Source: Devosia neptuniae
GTDB taxonomy: Bacteria > Pseudomonadota > Alphaproteobacteria > Rhizobiales > Devosiaceae
Direction of reading: 5' to 3'
Length of the DNA: 64,000 nucleotides
Assembly: GCF_025452235.1 (NCBI RefSeq)
Contig: NZ_CP104965.1
Location: 2,476,501-2,540,500 of the forward strand
Part shown: in pieces, positions 7,995 to 16,990 of the stretch
Layout: each line of letters starts with the position of its first letter
How positions within the stretch are numbered: position 1 is the stretch's first letter
Translations under genes and position numbers: made by a program
The notes under the pieces: generated by a model
What the model was told of the DNA's origin: nothing
What the model saw: the letters and a program-made list of their open reading frames with translations, nothing else
Database searches by the model: none

Positions 7995-8773
7995 GATCGT
8001 GGGGTCGGCCGGCGATGGGCCGGAAATTCGAGGTGTTCGCCGCCATCGAGGGCAAGCATCTGCCCGGTCATGCTGGCCAGGCCCAGAATGGCCATGACGC
8101 CCTGGGCAATGCCATTGGCATCGGCAGCCGTTTGCAGGGGCAGTTCGGCGCGGCGCTGGTCGAACTTGTCCTGGGGAATGGCGGGCGGGGCGACGGCGGG
8201 GCCGGGCGCTACAGCATTGACGCGGATGGCGGGCGCCAAGGACTGGGCCAGGGTGCGCGTCATGGTCCAGAGCACGGATTTGCTGAGCGTATAGCTGAAA
8301 TAGGCGGGGGAGAGATCGAGCACGCGTTCATCGATGATGTTGATGATATTGCCGGATACGCCTGCGGGCAGTTGCGCGGCGAAATCGCGCGACAGGAAGG
8401 CGGGCGCCTCGGCATGAATGGCGAAATGGGCATCCCACAGCGCCTCGTCAAGGTCGCGGGCGCTGTCGCGCTCGTAGATCGAGGCATTGTTGATCAGCGT
8501 GGTCAGCGGGCCGAAAGGGCGGGCGGCGTCCGCCACCAGATGCGCGCGCTGGCTGCGATCGGCCAGATCGGCCTGGATGGCCATGGCCCGCCCACCCCCC
8601 GACTCGATTTGTGCTACGACTCGCTGGGCGCCATCGGCATTGCGCCGATAATGAGCGATGACGGCATAGCCGGACTGCGCCAGGGCCAGTGCGATAGCGG
8701 CGCCAATGCGTTCGCCCGCGCCGGTGACCAGGGCAACGGGAACATGCGGCGATGGGGGTGTGAAATTGCTCAT
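7991..8773 (-). CDS. SDR family oxidoreductase
   Basis: A 260-residue short-chain dehydrogenase/reductase. The nucleotide motif [16 protein letters not shown], the NNAS motif ([11 protein letters not shown]) and the catalytic YTLSKS with an upstream acidic INIIDERV in place of the usual serine block are present. TGAGERIG and the DER stretch resemble pteridine and dihydromonapterin reductases (FolM type) more than sugar dehydrogenases, but the substrate is not settled. The ATG at 8773 is chosen over 8830 because the extra residues are low-complexity. It overlaps uvrC by 4 bp and is likely co-transcribed with it. Confidence 0.85.
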   Translation of the reverse strand: MSNFTPPSPHVPVALVTGAGERIGAAIALALAQSGYAVIAHYRRNADGAQRVVAQIESGGGRAMAIQADLADRSQRAHLVADAARPFGPLTTLINNASIYERDSARDLDEALWDAHFAIHAEAPAFLSRDFAAQLPAGVSGNIINIIDERVLDLSPAYFSYTLSKSVLWTMTRTLAQSLAPAIRVNAVAPGPAVAPPAIPQDKFDQRRAELPLQTAADANGIAQGVMAILGLASMTGQMLALDGGEHLEFPAHRRPTPRS

Positions 8774-8996
8774 TGGGGCCGGATTCGGTGCTTTTGGGGG
8801 ACCATAGGCCGCTTTGGGCGGGCACATCAATCTCCGCGTACAAGGGGGAAAGCGCTAGTATTGGTTGGCTCTAATCGCGCAGTCATACTGACAGGATTAG
8901 ACAGTAGGCTTGTCCTTTTGTTGCACAACGAACAGCAGTAGATTGTTGATTGTCCGTGGGGCGGAGGGCTCGCACGGCGTATAGGAGAGGGACACT

Positions 8997-9314
8997 ATGG
9001 AAGTCATCGTACCTATTCTCGTGCAACTGATCGCCGGTGGGGCCGGCGGCAATGTGATCGGCCAGATCGTCAAAAGCCTCAATCTCGGACCGACCGGCAA
9101 TACCATTGCCGGCGCCGTCGGTGGTGTGGCCGGCACCTGGCTCGCAAGCCTTATTCCGGGGCTGAGCGGGCTGGTTGGCGGCGCGACCGCCGCGGCAGCG
9201 ACCGGCGGGCTCGATATCGGTGCCCTGGTTGGCCAGGGCGCAACGGGCCTGGTCGGCGGCGGCATCCTGACCGCCATTGCCGGCATGGTCAAATCGGCTA
9301 CTGCCAAGAGCTAA
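8997..9314 (+). CDS. Small glycine/alanine-rich hydrophobic protein
   Basis: 105 residues, almost entirely Gly, Ala, Leu, Ile and Val, with GG and GxxxG-like repeats (GGAGGNVIG, GAVGGVAGTW, GGGILTAIAGM). Two or three segments could span or lie in the membrane. The ATG follows GGAGAGGG, a good ribosome site. I do not recognise a functional family; similar Gly-rich small proteins are annotated as hypothetical membrane proteins. Flanking genes give no clue. Confidence 0.75.
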   Translation: MEVIVPILVQLIAGGAGGNVIGQIVKSLNLGPTGNTIAGAVGGVAGTWLASLIPGLSGLVGGATAAAATGGLDIGALVGQGATGLVGGGILTAIAGMVKSATAKS

Positions 9315-9403
9315 GCAATTCGATAGTGCTTGCGCTCCGGCCAGCGAGTCGGAGCGCAACTCAGGTTGCTCAGGCAATCCAAATTACCGTCAGCGACCCA
9401 TTC

Positions 9404-10327
9404 ATGTCCGTTACTGCCCTTGACGGGCGCAGCAATCTCGTCGGCCGCGCCATTTTCCTCACCCTCGTGACCATAGCCGTATTCGGCGTGCAGGACGCGA
9501 TCTCCAAAATCCTGGTGCAGGACTATTCGAGCTTTCAGATCACCATGATGCGCTATTGGGGCTTTGCCGCCTTTGCGCTGGTGATGGTGATGCGGCAAGC
9601 GCCGCTGCGGCAGGCATTCCGCTCCAAGGTGCCGGCATGGCAGGTGCTGCGCGGATTGTTGCTGATGGCCGATATCTGGCTGTTTGCCTTGGCGCTGCGC
9701 ACCGTGCCGCTGGGCGAATTGCAGGCCATTACCGTGATCTATCCGCTATTGGTCACGCTGTTCGCCATTCCCATTCTGGGCGAAAAGGTCGGCATTTTCC
9801 GGTTTGTTGCCGTCGGGGTCGGCTTTGCCGGTGCACTGGTCATCGTGCGGCCCGGCGGTTTGCCGCTCGATTGGGGCGTGCTGTTCGCTTTGGCCTCGGC
9901 GACGCTCTATGCGCTCTATATTGTCATTACCCGCAAAGTCAGCGCGCACGACAGCGCCGCCACCAGCATGACCTATGCCGCAGTGGTTGGGCTCGTATTG
10001 TCCGGTCTTGTCGGCTGTTTCTTCTGGCAGCCGATGGGGTGGGTCGATTTTGCGCTGGTCGTCGTGGTCATGGCCACCACCTGCGCCGGCCATGGGCTGA
10101 TGACCTATGCCCTGACGATGGCGCCGGCGAGCGTCTTGCAGCCGTTCAATTACTTCTCGTTGCCATGGGCGATCGTGCTCAGCGCATTGGTCTTCGGGCA
10201 CTGGATCGACGGCATTTCGCTGATCGGGGCGGGGATCATCGTGGTGGCGGGGCTGGTGGTGATGGCGCGGGAGCGGATGCGCAAGGTGGGCGTGCCGGCC
10301 GAGGCGAGCCTGCCGGGCCACGAATGA
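9404..10327 (+). CDS. DMT superfamily (EamA) permease
   Basis: A 307-residue inner-membrane protein with ten predicted hydrophobic segments arranged as two EamA repeats; the second repeat begins near LDWGVLFALASATLYALY. It fits drug/metabolite exporters of the RhaT/EamA type, with FQITMMRYWGF and GELQAITVIYPLLVTLFA as family-like blocks. The substrate cannot be read. I use the ATG at 9404 since the frame upstream has no membrane signature. A hairpin at 10330-10353 follows the stop codon. Confidence 0.85.
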   Translation: MSVTALDGRSNLVGRAIFLTLVTIAVFGVQDAISKILVQDYSSFQITMMRYWGFAAFALVMVMRQAPLRQAFRSKVPAWQVLRGLLLMADIWLFALALRTVPLGELQAITVIYPLLVTLFAIPILGEKVGIFRFVAVGVGFAGALVIVRPGGLPLDWGVLFALASATLYALYIVITRKVSAHDSAATSMTYAAVVGLVLSGLVGCFFWQPMGWVDFALVVVVMATTCAGHGLMTYALTMAPASVLQPFNYFSLPWAIVLSALVFGHWIDGISLIGAGIIVVAGLVVMARERMRKVGVPAEASLPGHE

Positions 10328-10329
10328 GA

Positions 10330-10360
10330 AACGCCGCCCCGGAGGGCGGCGTTATTGTTG
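10330..10360. terminator. Hairpin between convergent genes
   Basis: AACGCCGCC / GGCGGCGTT with a 6-nt loop, followed on the plus strand by ATTGTTGTTG. It lies between the convergent DMT permease and SH3 genes. The T-tract is weak. Confidence 0.6.
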
Positions 10361-10366
10361 TTGGGG

Positions 10367-10864
10367 CTAGTTGCCCATGCAGACATAACCGTTGGGGCCG
10401 TTGAAGCAGACGCTGCCGCCACCCGGATTACCCGGATAGATGGGCTGCGGACGCGGTGGGCGGCCATCCCAACCACCACCCCAATGGGGTGGGCGCGGGC
10501 GGTCCCAGCCACCACCCCAATGGGGCGGACGCGGGGGACGCGGGTTCCAGGTCGGCGGGGGCGGAGGCGGACGGTTCCAGCCATTGTCCCAACCGCCGCC
10601 ATTGCCGCCGGCGCTCAGATAATTGGCGGAAACCCAGCCATCGGGGCCGCGCTTCTCGACATAGCACCAGCTGCCGCGGCACTGCTGCACGTCAACCTGT
10701 TCGCCACGGCGCAGTGTATCGACCACGCCATAGCCGGTGCCGGGGCCGGACCGCACATTGACATTGCTGGTGACATAGGCCGGGGCAGCCATAGCGGCCG
10801 TAGCGGTTGCAAGCACTGCAAAAGCCGCCAGTCCGCCAGCGATGAGTTTGGTTCTCAAAGCCAT
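10367..10864 (-). CDS. Secreted SH3-domain protein with proline/glycine/tryptophan-rich tail
   Basis: 165 residues: a signal peptide (about 1-26, cleavage after AMA), a bacterial SH3 domain (VTSNVNVRSGPGTGYGVVDTL, then CRGSWCYVEKRGPDGWVSANYL), and a tail of repeated PPRPPHWGGGWDRP-type units ending in a Cys pair around FNGPNGYVC. SH3b domains bind cell-wall or peptide ligands; the tail suggests an envelope location. The ATG at 10864 follows GGAAAGGAG. Three further SH3 proteins with signal peptides occur in the window (16285, 26960, 27919). Confidence 0.85.
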   Translation of the reverse strand: MALRTKLIAGGLAAFAVLATATAAMAAPAYVTSNVNVRSGPGTGYGVVDTLRRGEQVDVQQCRGSWCYVEKRGPDGWVSANYLSAGGNGGGWDNGWNRPPPPPPTWNPRPPRPPHWGGGWDRPRPPHWGGGWDGRPPRPQPIYPGNPGGGSVCFNGPNGYVCMGN

Positions 10865-11193
10865 TGTTGAACTCCTTTCCCTGTTAAGCACCTCTGTGCC
10901 TGTGAGTGCATAAAACACCATTGGCGATGAACTGGAGCTGAATGGGTTGGTCATGTTGGGGGAGGGGAAACGCCGGGGCAGCGATCTCGTTGCGGGGGGG
11001 GATTTTGGCTGTCGTTGGTTGATGGGGCGGGCATCGGAGTACCCCCTCCTAGCCTCCCCCTGATAGGGGGAGGGACCGCTTGGCGGGTGGGGTGGGATGG
11101 TGCTCTGATCTTGCAGTCAAATACGGTGTCATTCCGGCCTTCGCCGGGATGACACCGTGGGTGGGGTGGAATTGGGGCCAGTCAGAGGGGACC
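10865..11193. repeat. Intergenic region with short palindromic repeats
   Basis: No gene is visible. Positions 11040-11076 repeat the CTCCCCCTGATAGGGGGAGGG family seen at 4140-4250. Positions 11124-11150 hold GTCATTCCGGCCTTCGCCGG, a member of the family also found near 38570 and 57770. The rest shows nothing. Confidence 0.65.
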
Positions 11194-11616
11194 TTAGAGC
11201 TTCAGCAAATCCACGAAGCGCTTCAGCGTCGTGGCCAGTTTCTTGCGGGGTTTGGGTTTCAGCTCGCCGAGCAGGGCTTCTTCGAGTTGCGCCCAGTGGT
11301 CGGCCAGGCCATTGCGGATGCGGATGCCGCGGGGGGTGAGGGCGACGCCGGGGGCCAGTTCTGGGCCAACGGCCTGGCGGGTGACCAATTCGCGCTCGAT
11401 GAGGCGGGTGAGGCGCGCCGCAAGGTTCTCGACCGGGAGGCCCAATTGGCTGGCGAGATCGGCCTCGGTGGCGCCGGAGCGGCCGAGTTCGAACAGGACC
11501 GCATCGTCGCCGGGCTCAAGCCCGCGTTCGAGCAGCGGCAGCAGCAGGGCCTTGTGGGCGAGCTGGCCGGCTTCGATCAGCCGGTAGAGCGTGGAGCGGG
11601 ACGAGGGTTTGGACAT
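11194..11616 (-). CDS. MarR-like winged-helix protein
   Basis: 140 residues. The segment ATEADLASQLGLPVENLAARL and the following LIERELVTRQAV fit a winged helix; the C-terminal helices (LADHWAQLEEALLGEL) fit MarR dimerisation. The wing lacks the usual DRR motif, so DNA binding is less certain than for the regulator at 512-967. I use the ATG at 11616, in MSKPSSRSTLYRLIEAG. Divergent from the creatininase gene. Confidence 0.7.
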   Translation of the reverse strand: MSKPSSRSTLYRLIEAGQLAHKALLLPLLERGLEPGDDAVLFELGRSGATEADLASQLGLPVENLAARLTRLIERELVTRQAVGPELAPGVALTPRGIRIRNGLADHWAQLEEALLGELKPKPRKKLATTLKRFVDLLKL

Positions 11617-11764
11617 AAGTGGGAAAATAGTCCGAACTCCTTGGGCACGTCGATCAGCCATTCCATCCTATCGTTAATCGGGTAACGACCAAGGCCCGTT
11701 ATTGTTCACTGGGCGCAGATGAGTTATGCGTTGATTGCCCCCATTAATTTGAACGGAGCGCAGC

Positions 11765-12553
11765 TTGGCCACCCATTTTGCCGAACAGCTGACCGCACCG
11801 GAATTTGCCCGCTTTGCCGGACCGCACACCATTGCCGTGCTGCCGGTGGCCGCCATCGAGCCGCATGGGCCGCATCTGCCGCTGTCGACCGATTGCGATA
11901 TTGCGCGGGGGCATCTGGGCCGGCTGGCCGATTATGTGAGCCCCGAGCACGAATTGCTGGTGCTGCCGCTGCAGAGCATCGGGCATAGCCTCGAGCATTC
12001 GGGCTTTGCCGGGGTGTTTACCCATGGCGCGGAAACGCTGCTGGCGGCGTGGAGCGATGTGGTTGGCGCGGCGGTCGAGGCGGGCGTGCGCAAGCTGATC
12101 GTGGTGTCGAGCCATGGCGGCAATTCAGAGGTTGTGGCGCTTTTGGCGACGCGGTTGCGGGCGCAGCGGGACATGCTGGCGGTGAGCGCGGCCTGGCTGC
12201 GGTTTGGCCAGCCCGAGGGGTTGTTTGCCGGCAATGAGCTGGCCTATGGCATTCATGGCGGCGATATCGAAACCTCGCTGATGCTGCATTATTGGCCTGA
12301 TGCGGTGCGACAGCAGCAGCTGGCGGATTTTGATTCGGCGGCGTCGCGCTGGGATGCGGAGACGCGCTGGCTCAAGACGCATGGACGGACGCGGCCGGGT
12401 TGGCTGAGCCGCGATCTCAATCCGCAGGGCGCGGCGGGCAATGCCCTGTTGGCGAGTGCGGAAAAGGGCGCGGCGAGCGCGGATCATGCCTTGCGCGGCT
12501 TTGCCCAATTGGTGGATGAGGTGGCGGCGTTTGATCTGGGCAGGTTGGAGTAG
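11765..12553 (+). CDS. Creatininase family amidohydrolase
   Basis: A 262-residue metal-dependent hydrolase. Metal ligands fit the family: IEPHGPHLPLSTDCDI (E, H, D), SSHGGNSE (H) and GDIETSLMLHYWPD (E). Family members include creatininase and the mycofactocin and riboflavin-pathway hydrolases; the substrate here is unknown. The start codon appears to be TTG at 11765, preceded by GAACGGAG. The LysR gene begins 3 bp after its stop, so the two are co-transcribed. Confidence 0.85.
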   Translation: MATHFAEQLTAPEFARFAGPHTIAVLPVAAIEPHGPHLPLSTDCDIARGHLGRLADYVSPEHELLVLPLQSIGHSLEHSGFAGVFTHGAETLLAAWSDVVGAAVEAGVRKLIVVSSHGGNSEVVALLATRLRAQRDMLAVSAAWLRFGQPEGLFAGNELAYGIHGGDIETSLMLHYWPDAVRQQQLADFDSAASRWDAETRWLKTHGRTRPGWLSRDLNPQGAAGNALLASAEKGAASADHALRGFAQLVDEVAAFDLGRLE

Positions 12554-12556
12554 AAT

Positions 12557-13459
12557 ATGACACAGGACCTGGCCCGTATTCGTGCCTTTGTGCAGGTGTT
12601 CGATTCCGGTGGCTTTTCATCGGCGGCGCGCCAGCATGGGCGCTCCAAGGCGCTGCTCAGCAAATATGTGACCGACCTTGAGGATTATCTGGGCGTGCGG
12701 CTGATGAACCGCACGACGCGCAAGCTGAGCCTGACCGAGGCGGGGGAAGCCTATTATCGCGAGGCCAGCGCGCTGCTGCAGCAACTGGATGACCTGGACG
12801 CGACCATCACCGACCAGACCGCCGAGCCGCGCGGGCTGTTGCGGGTGTCGGCGCCGCGCAATTTCGGCGAGGATACGCTGGCGCCGGCGATTTTCGCGTA
12901 TCTGGCCAAATATCCCAAGGTGACGCTCGATCTGCGGCTGGAGGATCGCTATGTCGATCTGGTCGACGAGGGGATCGATGTGGCGCTGCGGATTTCCACG
13001 CTGCAGGATTCTTCGCTGATCGCCCGCAAGATTGCCGATATGCACATCGTGATTGGCGGGGCGCCATCGCTGCTCAAAACGCTGGGCACGCCCGAGCACC
13101 CCGATGCGCTACGCACCATGCCCTGCATTGTCGACACCAATCTGCAGGGGCAATCGAACTGGCGGTTCATCGATGAGGAGGGCAAAACCATCTCCATTCC
13201 GGTGAGCGGACCAGTGCGGGTCAATTCTCCGTTAGCGGCGCGGCAGGCGGCCGTTCTCGGTCTCGGCTTTGCCGCATTGCCATCCTACCTCGCTGATCCG
13301 GCAGTGGCCAAAGGTGAGCTCGTTCCCGTGCTGACCCGCTATCTGCAAACCGGCCAGACGCTGCAGGCGGTGTATCCGCACCGCCGGCACCTGGCGGGCA
13401 AGGTGCGGGCGCTGATCGACCATCTGGTCGAGTGGTTCCAGAAGCATCCGATCAGTTAG
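12557..13459 (+). CDS. LysR family transcriptional regulator
   Basis: A 300-residue LTTR. The N-terminal helix-turn-helix covers ARIRAFVQVFDSGGFSSAAR through LEDYLGVRLMNRTTRKLSL, and the ligand-binding half starts at RGLLRVSAPRNFGED, typical of the DhcR/YafC-like group. It is the second gene after a creatininase and is followed 9 bp later by a metal transporter gene. Its place inside the operon rather than divergent from it is unusual for a LysR; the target genes are not evident. Confidence 0.88.
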   Translation: MTQDLARIRAFVQVFDSGGFSSAARQHGRSKALLSKYVTDLEDYLGVRLMNRTTRKLSLTEAGEAYYREASALLQQLDDLDATITDQTAEPRGLLRVSAPRNFGEDTLAPAIFAYLAKYPKVTLDLRLEDRYVDLVDEGIDVALRISTLQDSSLIARKIADMHIVIGGAPSLLKTLGTPEHPDALRTMPCIVDTNLQGQSNWRFIDEEGKTISIPVSGPVRVNSPLAARQAAVLGLGFAALPSYLADPAVAKGELVPVLTRYLQTGQTLQAVYPHRRHLAGKVRALIDHLVEWFQKHPIS

Positions 13460-13468
13460 GGGCGCGGC

Positions 13469-15166
13469 GTGAGCGTTTGGAATTTGGCCCGCCTGCTGGC
13501 GGTGGTTTTGGCTGGTCTGCTGACCCTGGTGGCGCCGGCATTGGCGCATCCGCATATTTTCATCGATGCCAAGGTGAGCGTGCAGTTCGATGATAGCGGC
13601 GCTGTCGTGGGGCTCAAGCATGACTGGACCTTTGACGAAGCGTTTTCGTCCTGGGTGATCCAGGGGCTCGACACCAATGGCGATCGGATCACCAGCCCCG
13701 AGGAATTGCAGAGCCTGGCGGACGAGAATGTGCAGGGGCTCGGCGAATTTGAATTCTACACCTTTGCTGGCTCGCAGGTTTCGCTGCTGAAATTCCAGGC
13801 CCTGGGCGACCAGCACATGGTCTATGAGAATGGGCGGGTGACGCTGAGCTATTCGCTCAAAACCGAGCGGCCGCATCCGGTGGGGCAAAGGTTTGAGCTG
13901 GGGGTTTATGACCCCGATTATTATGTGGCCATCACCTTTGCCGACAAAAGCGATGTGACGCTGGAGAATGCGCCGGGCAGTTGCGCGGTGACGCTCGATC
14001 CGCCCAAGGAGATGGACCCTGGCGTGCAGAGCCGGCTTTATGCGCTGGGGCCGGACGTGACCGAATTGCCGCCGGATCTCGCCGCAGCGATGCGGGGTAC
14101 GCAGGGGATGATCGTGATCACCTGTGGCGATGCGCCAGCTGCGGCGCCCTCGACGGCGCTGGATGCGATCAATGACGTGGCGGTGGTCAAGCCCTCGATT
14201 CCGTTTGGCGGGCCGCCGCCGGAGCCGAGTATCAAACTGCCACGCCTCGGGTTTCTCGGCCCGATGCAGGACTGGCTGCGGGAGCAGGAGCGGCACTTTT
14301 ATGGCGCGATGAATGCCTCGCTCGGGGCGCTGCGCACGGACTGGACAGCGTTCTGGCTGCTGGGTGGCCTGAGCTTTCTCTATGGCGTGCTGCATGCGGC
14401 CGGGCCAGGGCACGGCAAGATTGTCATCTCCTCCTATGTGCTAGCCAACGAGGCGCAGGCGCGGCGCGGGGTGCTGCTCAGCATTATCTCGGCGATGATC
14501 CAGTCCGCGGTGGCGGTGCTGTTCGTGCTGGTGGCGGCCGGGATTTTGGGCATGACGAGCATTGCCATGGGCAATGCGGCGAACTGGATCGGCATTGTCT
14601 CCTACGGGATGGTGGCGCTGCTGGGCGTGTGGCTGATTGCGCGCAAGCTGTTTGGCTGGGGCCATTCGCACCATCACCACCATGCTGATGACATGGCGCA
14701 GAAGGCGCATGCGCATTTGCATGAGGATGATCATGATCACCATGGGCATGACCATGACCACGCCCATCATGAGCACGGACATCATGAGCATGAGCACGAT
14801 GACCATGATCACCACGGTCACCAGCATATCGTGACGCCGGAAGCGGCGAGCGGGAGTTGGCGGGAGCAATTGGGCGTGGTGCTGGCGGTGGGGCTGCGGC
14901 CCTGTTCGGGCGCGCTGGTGGTGCTGGTCTTTGCGCTGTCGCAGGGGCTGCTCGCGGCGGGGATTGTCGCCGTGTTCCTGATGGGGGCGGGGACGGCGAT
15001 CACGGTGGCGGCGTTGGCGACTTTGGCGGTGACGGCCAAGGGGCTGGCGCGGCGGATCGGGGGCGTTGATAATCCGGTGACCACCGCTGTGCTGTGGTGG
15101 GCGGAACTGGCGGGCGCCGTGCTGGTGCTGGTATTTGGGGTGTTGCTGTTGATTGCGAGTTTGTAG
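13469..15166 (+). CDS. DUF1007-NicO fusion, nickel/cobalt transporter
   Basis: 565 residues in two parts. After a signal peptide (about 1-26) comes a periplasmic DUF1007 domain (HPHIFIDAKVSVQFDD... to about residue 215), then from about residue 290 a NicO/RcnA-type permease with GVLHAAGPGHGKIVISSY and, after the gap, GLRPCSGALVVLVFALSQG. A 58-residue His/Asp-rich loop at about 397-454 lies between membrane segments and likely gathers metal ions. In many bacteria DUF1007 and NicO are separate adjacent genes. GTG start, 9 bp after the LysR gene. Nickel or cobalt, import or export, cannot be decided. Confidence 0.87.
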   Translation: MSVWNLARLLAVVLAGLLTLVAPALAHPHIFIDAKVSVQFDDSGAVVGLKHDWTFDEAFSSWVIQGLDTNGDRITSPEELQSLADENVQGLGEFEFYTFAGSQVSLLKFQALGDQHMVYENGRVTLSYSLKTERPHPVGQRFELGVYDPDYYVAITFADKSDVTLENAPGSCAVTLDPPKEMDPGVQSRLYALGPDVTELPPDLAAAMRGTQGMIVITCGDAPAAAPSTALDAINDVAVVKPSIPFGGPPPEPSIKLPRLGFLGPMQDWLREQERHFYGAMNASLGALRTDWTAFWLLGGLSFLYGVLHAAGPGHGKIVISSYVLANEAQARRGVLLSIISAMIQSAVAVLFVLVAAGILGMTSIAMGNAANWIGIVSYGMVALLGVWLIARKLFGWGHSHHHHHADDMAQKAHAHLHEDDHDHHGHDHDHAHHEHGHHEHEHDDHDHHGHQHIVTPEAASGSWREQLGVVLAVGLRPCSGALVVLVFALSQGLLAAGIVAVFLMGAGTAITVAALATLAVTAKGLARRIGGVDNPVTTAVLWWAELAGAVLVLVFGVLLLIASL

Positions 15167-15258
15167 GGGCAAAAGCGCGACCCATCGCCGCCTTGCGGTT
15201 ATGGCGCGAGCCGCTATGGTGCCGCCAACGTTAGAATTCTTCCAAACAGCTCCATTTC

Positions 15259-16284
15259 ATGTCCCAAATTCTTCCTGCCGATCATCCGCCTGTGCAGACG
15301 CCGAAAATCGGCGTGGTGCTGCTCAATCTGGGTACGCCTGACGCGACGGATTACTGGAGCGTGCGCCGCTATCTCAAGGAATTCCTGAGTGATCCGCGTG
15401 TCATCGAGACGCCGAAATGGCTGTGGTGGCCGATTCTCAATCTGGTGATCCTGAGCTTCCGGCCCAAGAAAAGCGGCCATGCTTATGCGCAGATCTGGGA
15501 CAAGGACAAGAACGAGAGCCCGCTGCGGGTGATTACCCGTAACCAGACCGAGGCGCTGGCGCAGCGGCTGGCGGGCGAGAGCAATGTGATGGTGGAATTT
15601 GCCATGCGCTATGGCAATCCATCGACCAAAAGCGTGCTGGACAAGCTGCAGCAGGCGGGTTGCCAGAAGATTTTGCTGGTGCCGCTTTATCCGCAATATT
15701 CGGCGACGACGACCGCGACCGCCAATGACAAGGCGTTCGAGGCGCTGGGCCAGATGCGCTGGCAGCCGGCGGTGCGGACGGCGCCGGCCTATTTCGATGA
15801 TGCGAAATATGTCGAGGTGCTGGCCAAGTCGATCCGCGATGGCGTGGCGGCGCTGGATTTTGTGCCGGACCTAGTGATCACCAGCTATCACGGCATGCCG
15901 GTAGAGTATTTGGAACGCGGCGACCCCTATCATTGCCAGTGTCTCAAGACGACGCGGCTGGTGCGCGAGCATTTGGGCTGGGACGAAAGCCGCATCATGG
16001 TGACGTTCCAATCCCGCTTCGGGCCGACCAAATGGCTGGAGCCCTATACCGATGTGACGCTGGGGGCGCTGCCGGGCAAGGGGATCAAGAAAGTTGCGAT
16101 CCTGGCGCCGGCCTTTTCGGCCGACTGTATCGAGACGCTGGAAGAGATCGCCATGCAGGGCAAGGAAACCTTCATGCAGGCCGGGGGCGAGCAATTCGCC
16201 TATATTCCGTGCCTCAATGACAGCCCGGATGGCATGGACATGATCGAGGCGATGGTGCGCCGAGAGCTGAGCGGCTGGCTTTAA
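15259..16284 (+). CDS. hemH: Ferrochelatase
   Basis: A 341-residue enzyme inserting Fe2+ into protoporphyrin IX, the last step of protoheme synthesis. Motifs: VVLLNLGTPDATDYWSVRRY at the start, the catalytic histidine in ITSYHGMPVEYLERGDPY, CQCLKTTRLV, and the acidic site ADCIETLEEIAMQG. Length is normal. No promoter could be fixed. Convergent with the following SH3 gene. Confidence 0.96.
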   Translation: MSQILPADHPPVQTPKIGVVLLNLGTPDATDYWSVRRYLKEFLSDPRVIETPKWLWWPILNLVILSFRPKKSGHAYAQIWDKDKNESPLRVITRNQTEALAQRLAGESNVMVEFAMRYGNPSTKSVLDKLQQAGCQKILLVPLYPQYSATTTATANDKAFEALGQMRWQPAVRTAPAYFDDAKYVEVLAKSIRDGVAALDFVPDLVITSYHGMPVEYLERGDPYHCQCLKTTRLVREHLGWDESRIMVTFQSRFGPTKWLEPYTDVTLGALPGKGIKKVAILAPAFSADCIETLEEIAMQGKETFMQAGGEQFAYIPCLNDSPDGMDMIEAMVRRELSGWL

Positions 16285-16626
16285 CTAATCCAGAATCCCC
16301 CGATCCTCGTCGTCGCTGTCGTTGAAGGTGAACCAGGGGCCGCCGCCGATGAAATCGGGCTGGGTGACGCGCATCTTGGCGGACCAGCCGACGAGATAGC
16401 TCGCCCGCACCCAGCCGGAACCGCTGACCCGGCACCAGCGACCGTCGCGGGTGCATTCGTCGAGCGGTACCTGGGCGCCATCGGCCAGCTTGCCGATAAT
16501 GTCATAGCGGGTGCCGGGGCCGGTGCGCACATCGATATTGCCACCCTTGACGCGGGCCAGCGGCTCGGCCAGGGCCGGGGTGACGAGCAGCAGGGCGGCG
16601 AGGGCCGCAAGGGGCAGGGCGCGCAT
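16285..16626 (-). CDS. Secreted bacterial SH3-domain protein
   Basis: 113 residues: a signal peptide (1-20, ending ALA), then an SH3 domain (KGGNIDVRTGPGTRYDIIGKL, CTRDGRWCRVSGSGWVRASYL) and a short acidic tail (FNDSDDEDRGILD). Two cysteines flank the RDGRW turn as in the paralogue at 10367. Its stop codon touches the hemH stop. Periplasmic role unknown; SH3b proteins often act in envelope or wall binding. Confidence 0.83.
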   Translation of the reverse strand: MRALPLAALAALLLVTPALAEPLARVKGGNIDVRTGPGTRYDIIGKLADGAQVPLDECTRDGRWCRVSGSGWVRASYLVGWSAKMRVTQPDFIGGGPWFTFNDSDDEDRGILD

Positions 16627-16745
16627 GATCGGGTCTCCCGTTCTTTAGTCATTGAATGAAATGCGCCAGAGTGCGGCGAGTTTCAAGCGCTTGCCGCGGA
16701 CATGATGAAGCGCCGCACGGCGCGGACGCCTGCGGAGACACGGTA

Positions 16746-16945
16746 ACGGGCGGCCTTTGACTCGACCAGTTTAGACTAGGGGAGCCAAAGGCCGCCCGTC
16801 ACGATCCGCTTTTGCGCAGGGTCCGGTTCAGGCGGTACCATTCTTGCAGGTCCGGCTGCCGAGTTTCCAACCCCACTGGACAGGCGCCCCCATCCCACGG
16901 CCACCCCGCCCGGCCCTGCGTGGGGACCGGTGACTGGCGGGATGG
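16746..16945 (-). ncRNA. Structured RNA candidate (possibly 6S RNA), minus strand
   Basis: No ORF fits here. Read on the minus strand, GCAGGGCCGGGCGG (about 16919-16906) pairs with CCGCCTGAACCGGACCCTGC (about 16836-16817) to close a 105-nt domain; inside it lies ACCTGCAAGAATGGTACC, reminiscent of the CAAGAAUG hairpin of 6S RNA. An alternative stem CCCCATCCC / GGGATGGGG (about 16945 and 16892) could form with it in competition. Downstream, a 14-bp inverted repeat ACGGGCGGCCTTTG (16746-16759 with 16786-16799) may end the transcript. The 6S label is only a suggestion; boundaries are approximate. Confidence 0.45.
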
Positions 16946-16990
16946 GGAAATAGTGACATACCCTCAACGGGGCGGGGATAAGTTTTTCGC

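Noticed and set aside
16801..16930. SRP RNA or tmRNA
   Set aside because: The SRP motif GGUCCGGAAGGAAGCAGCC and the tRNA-like or tag-coding parts of tmRNA are absent.
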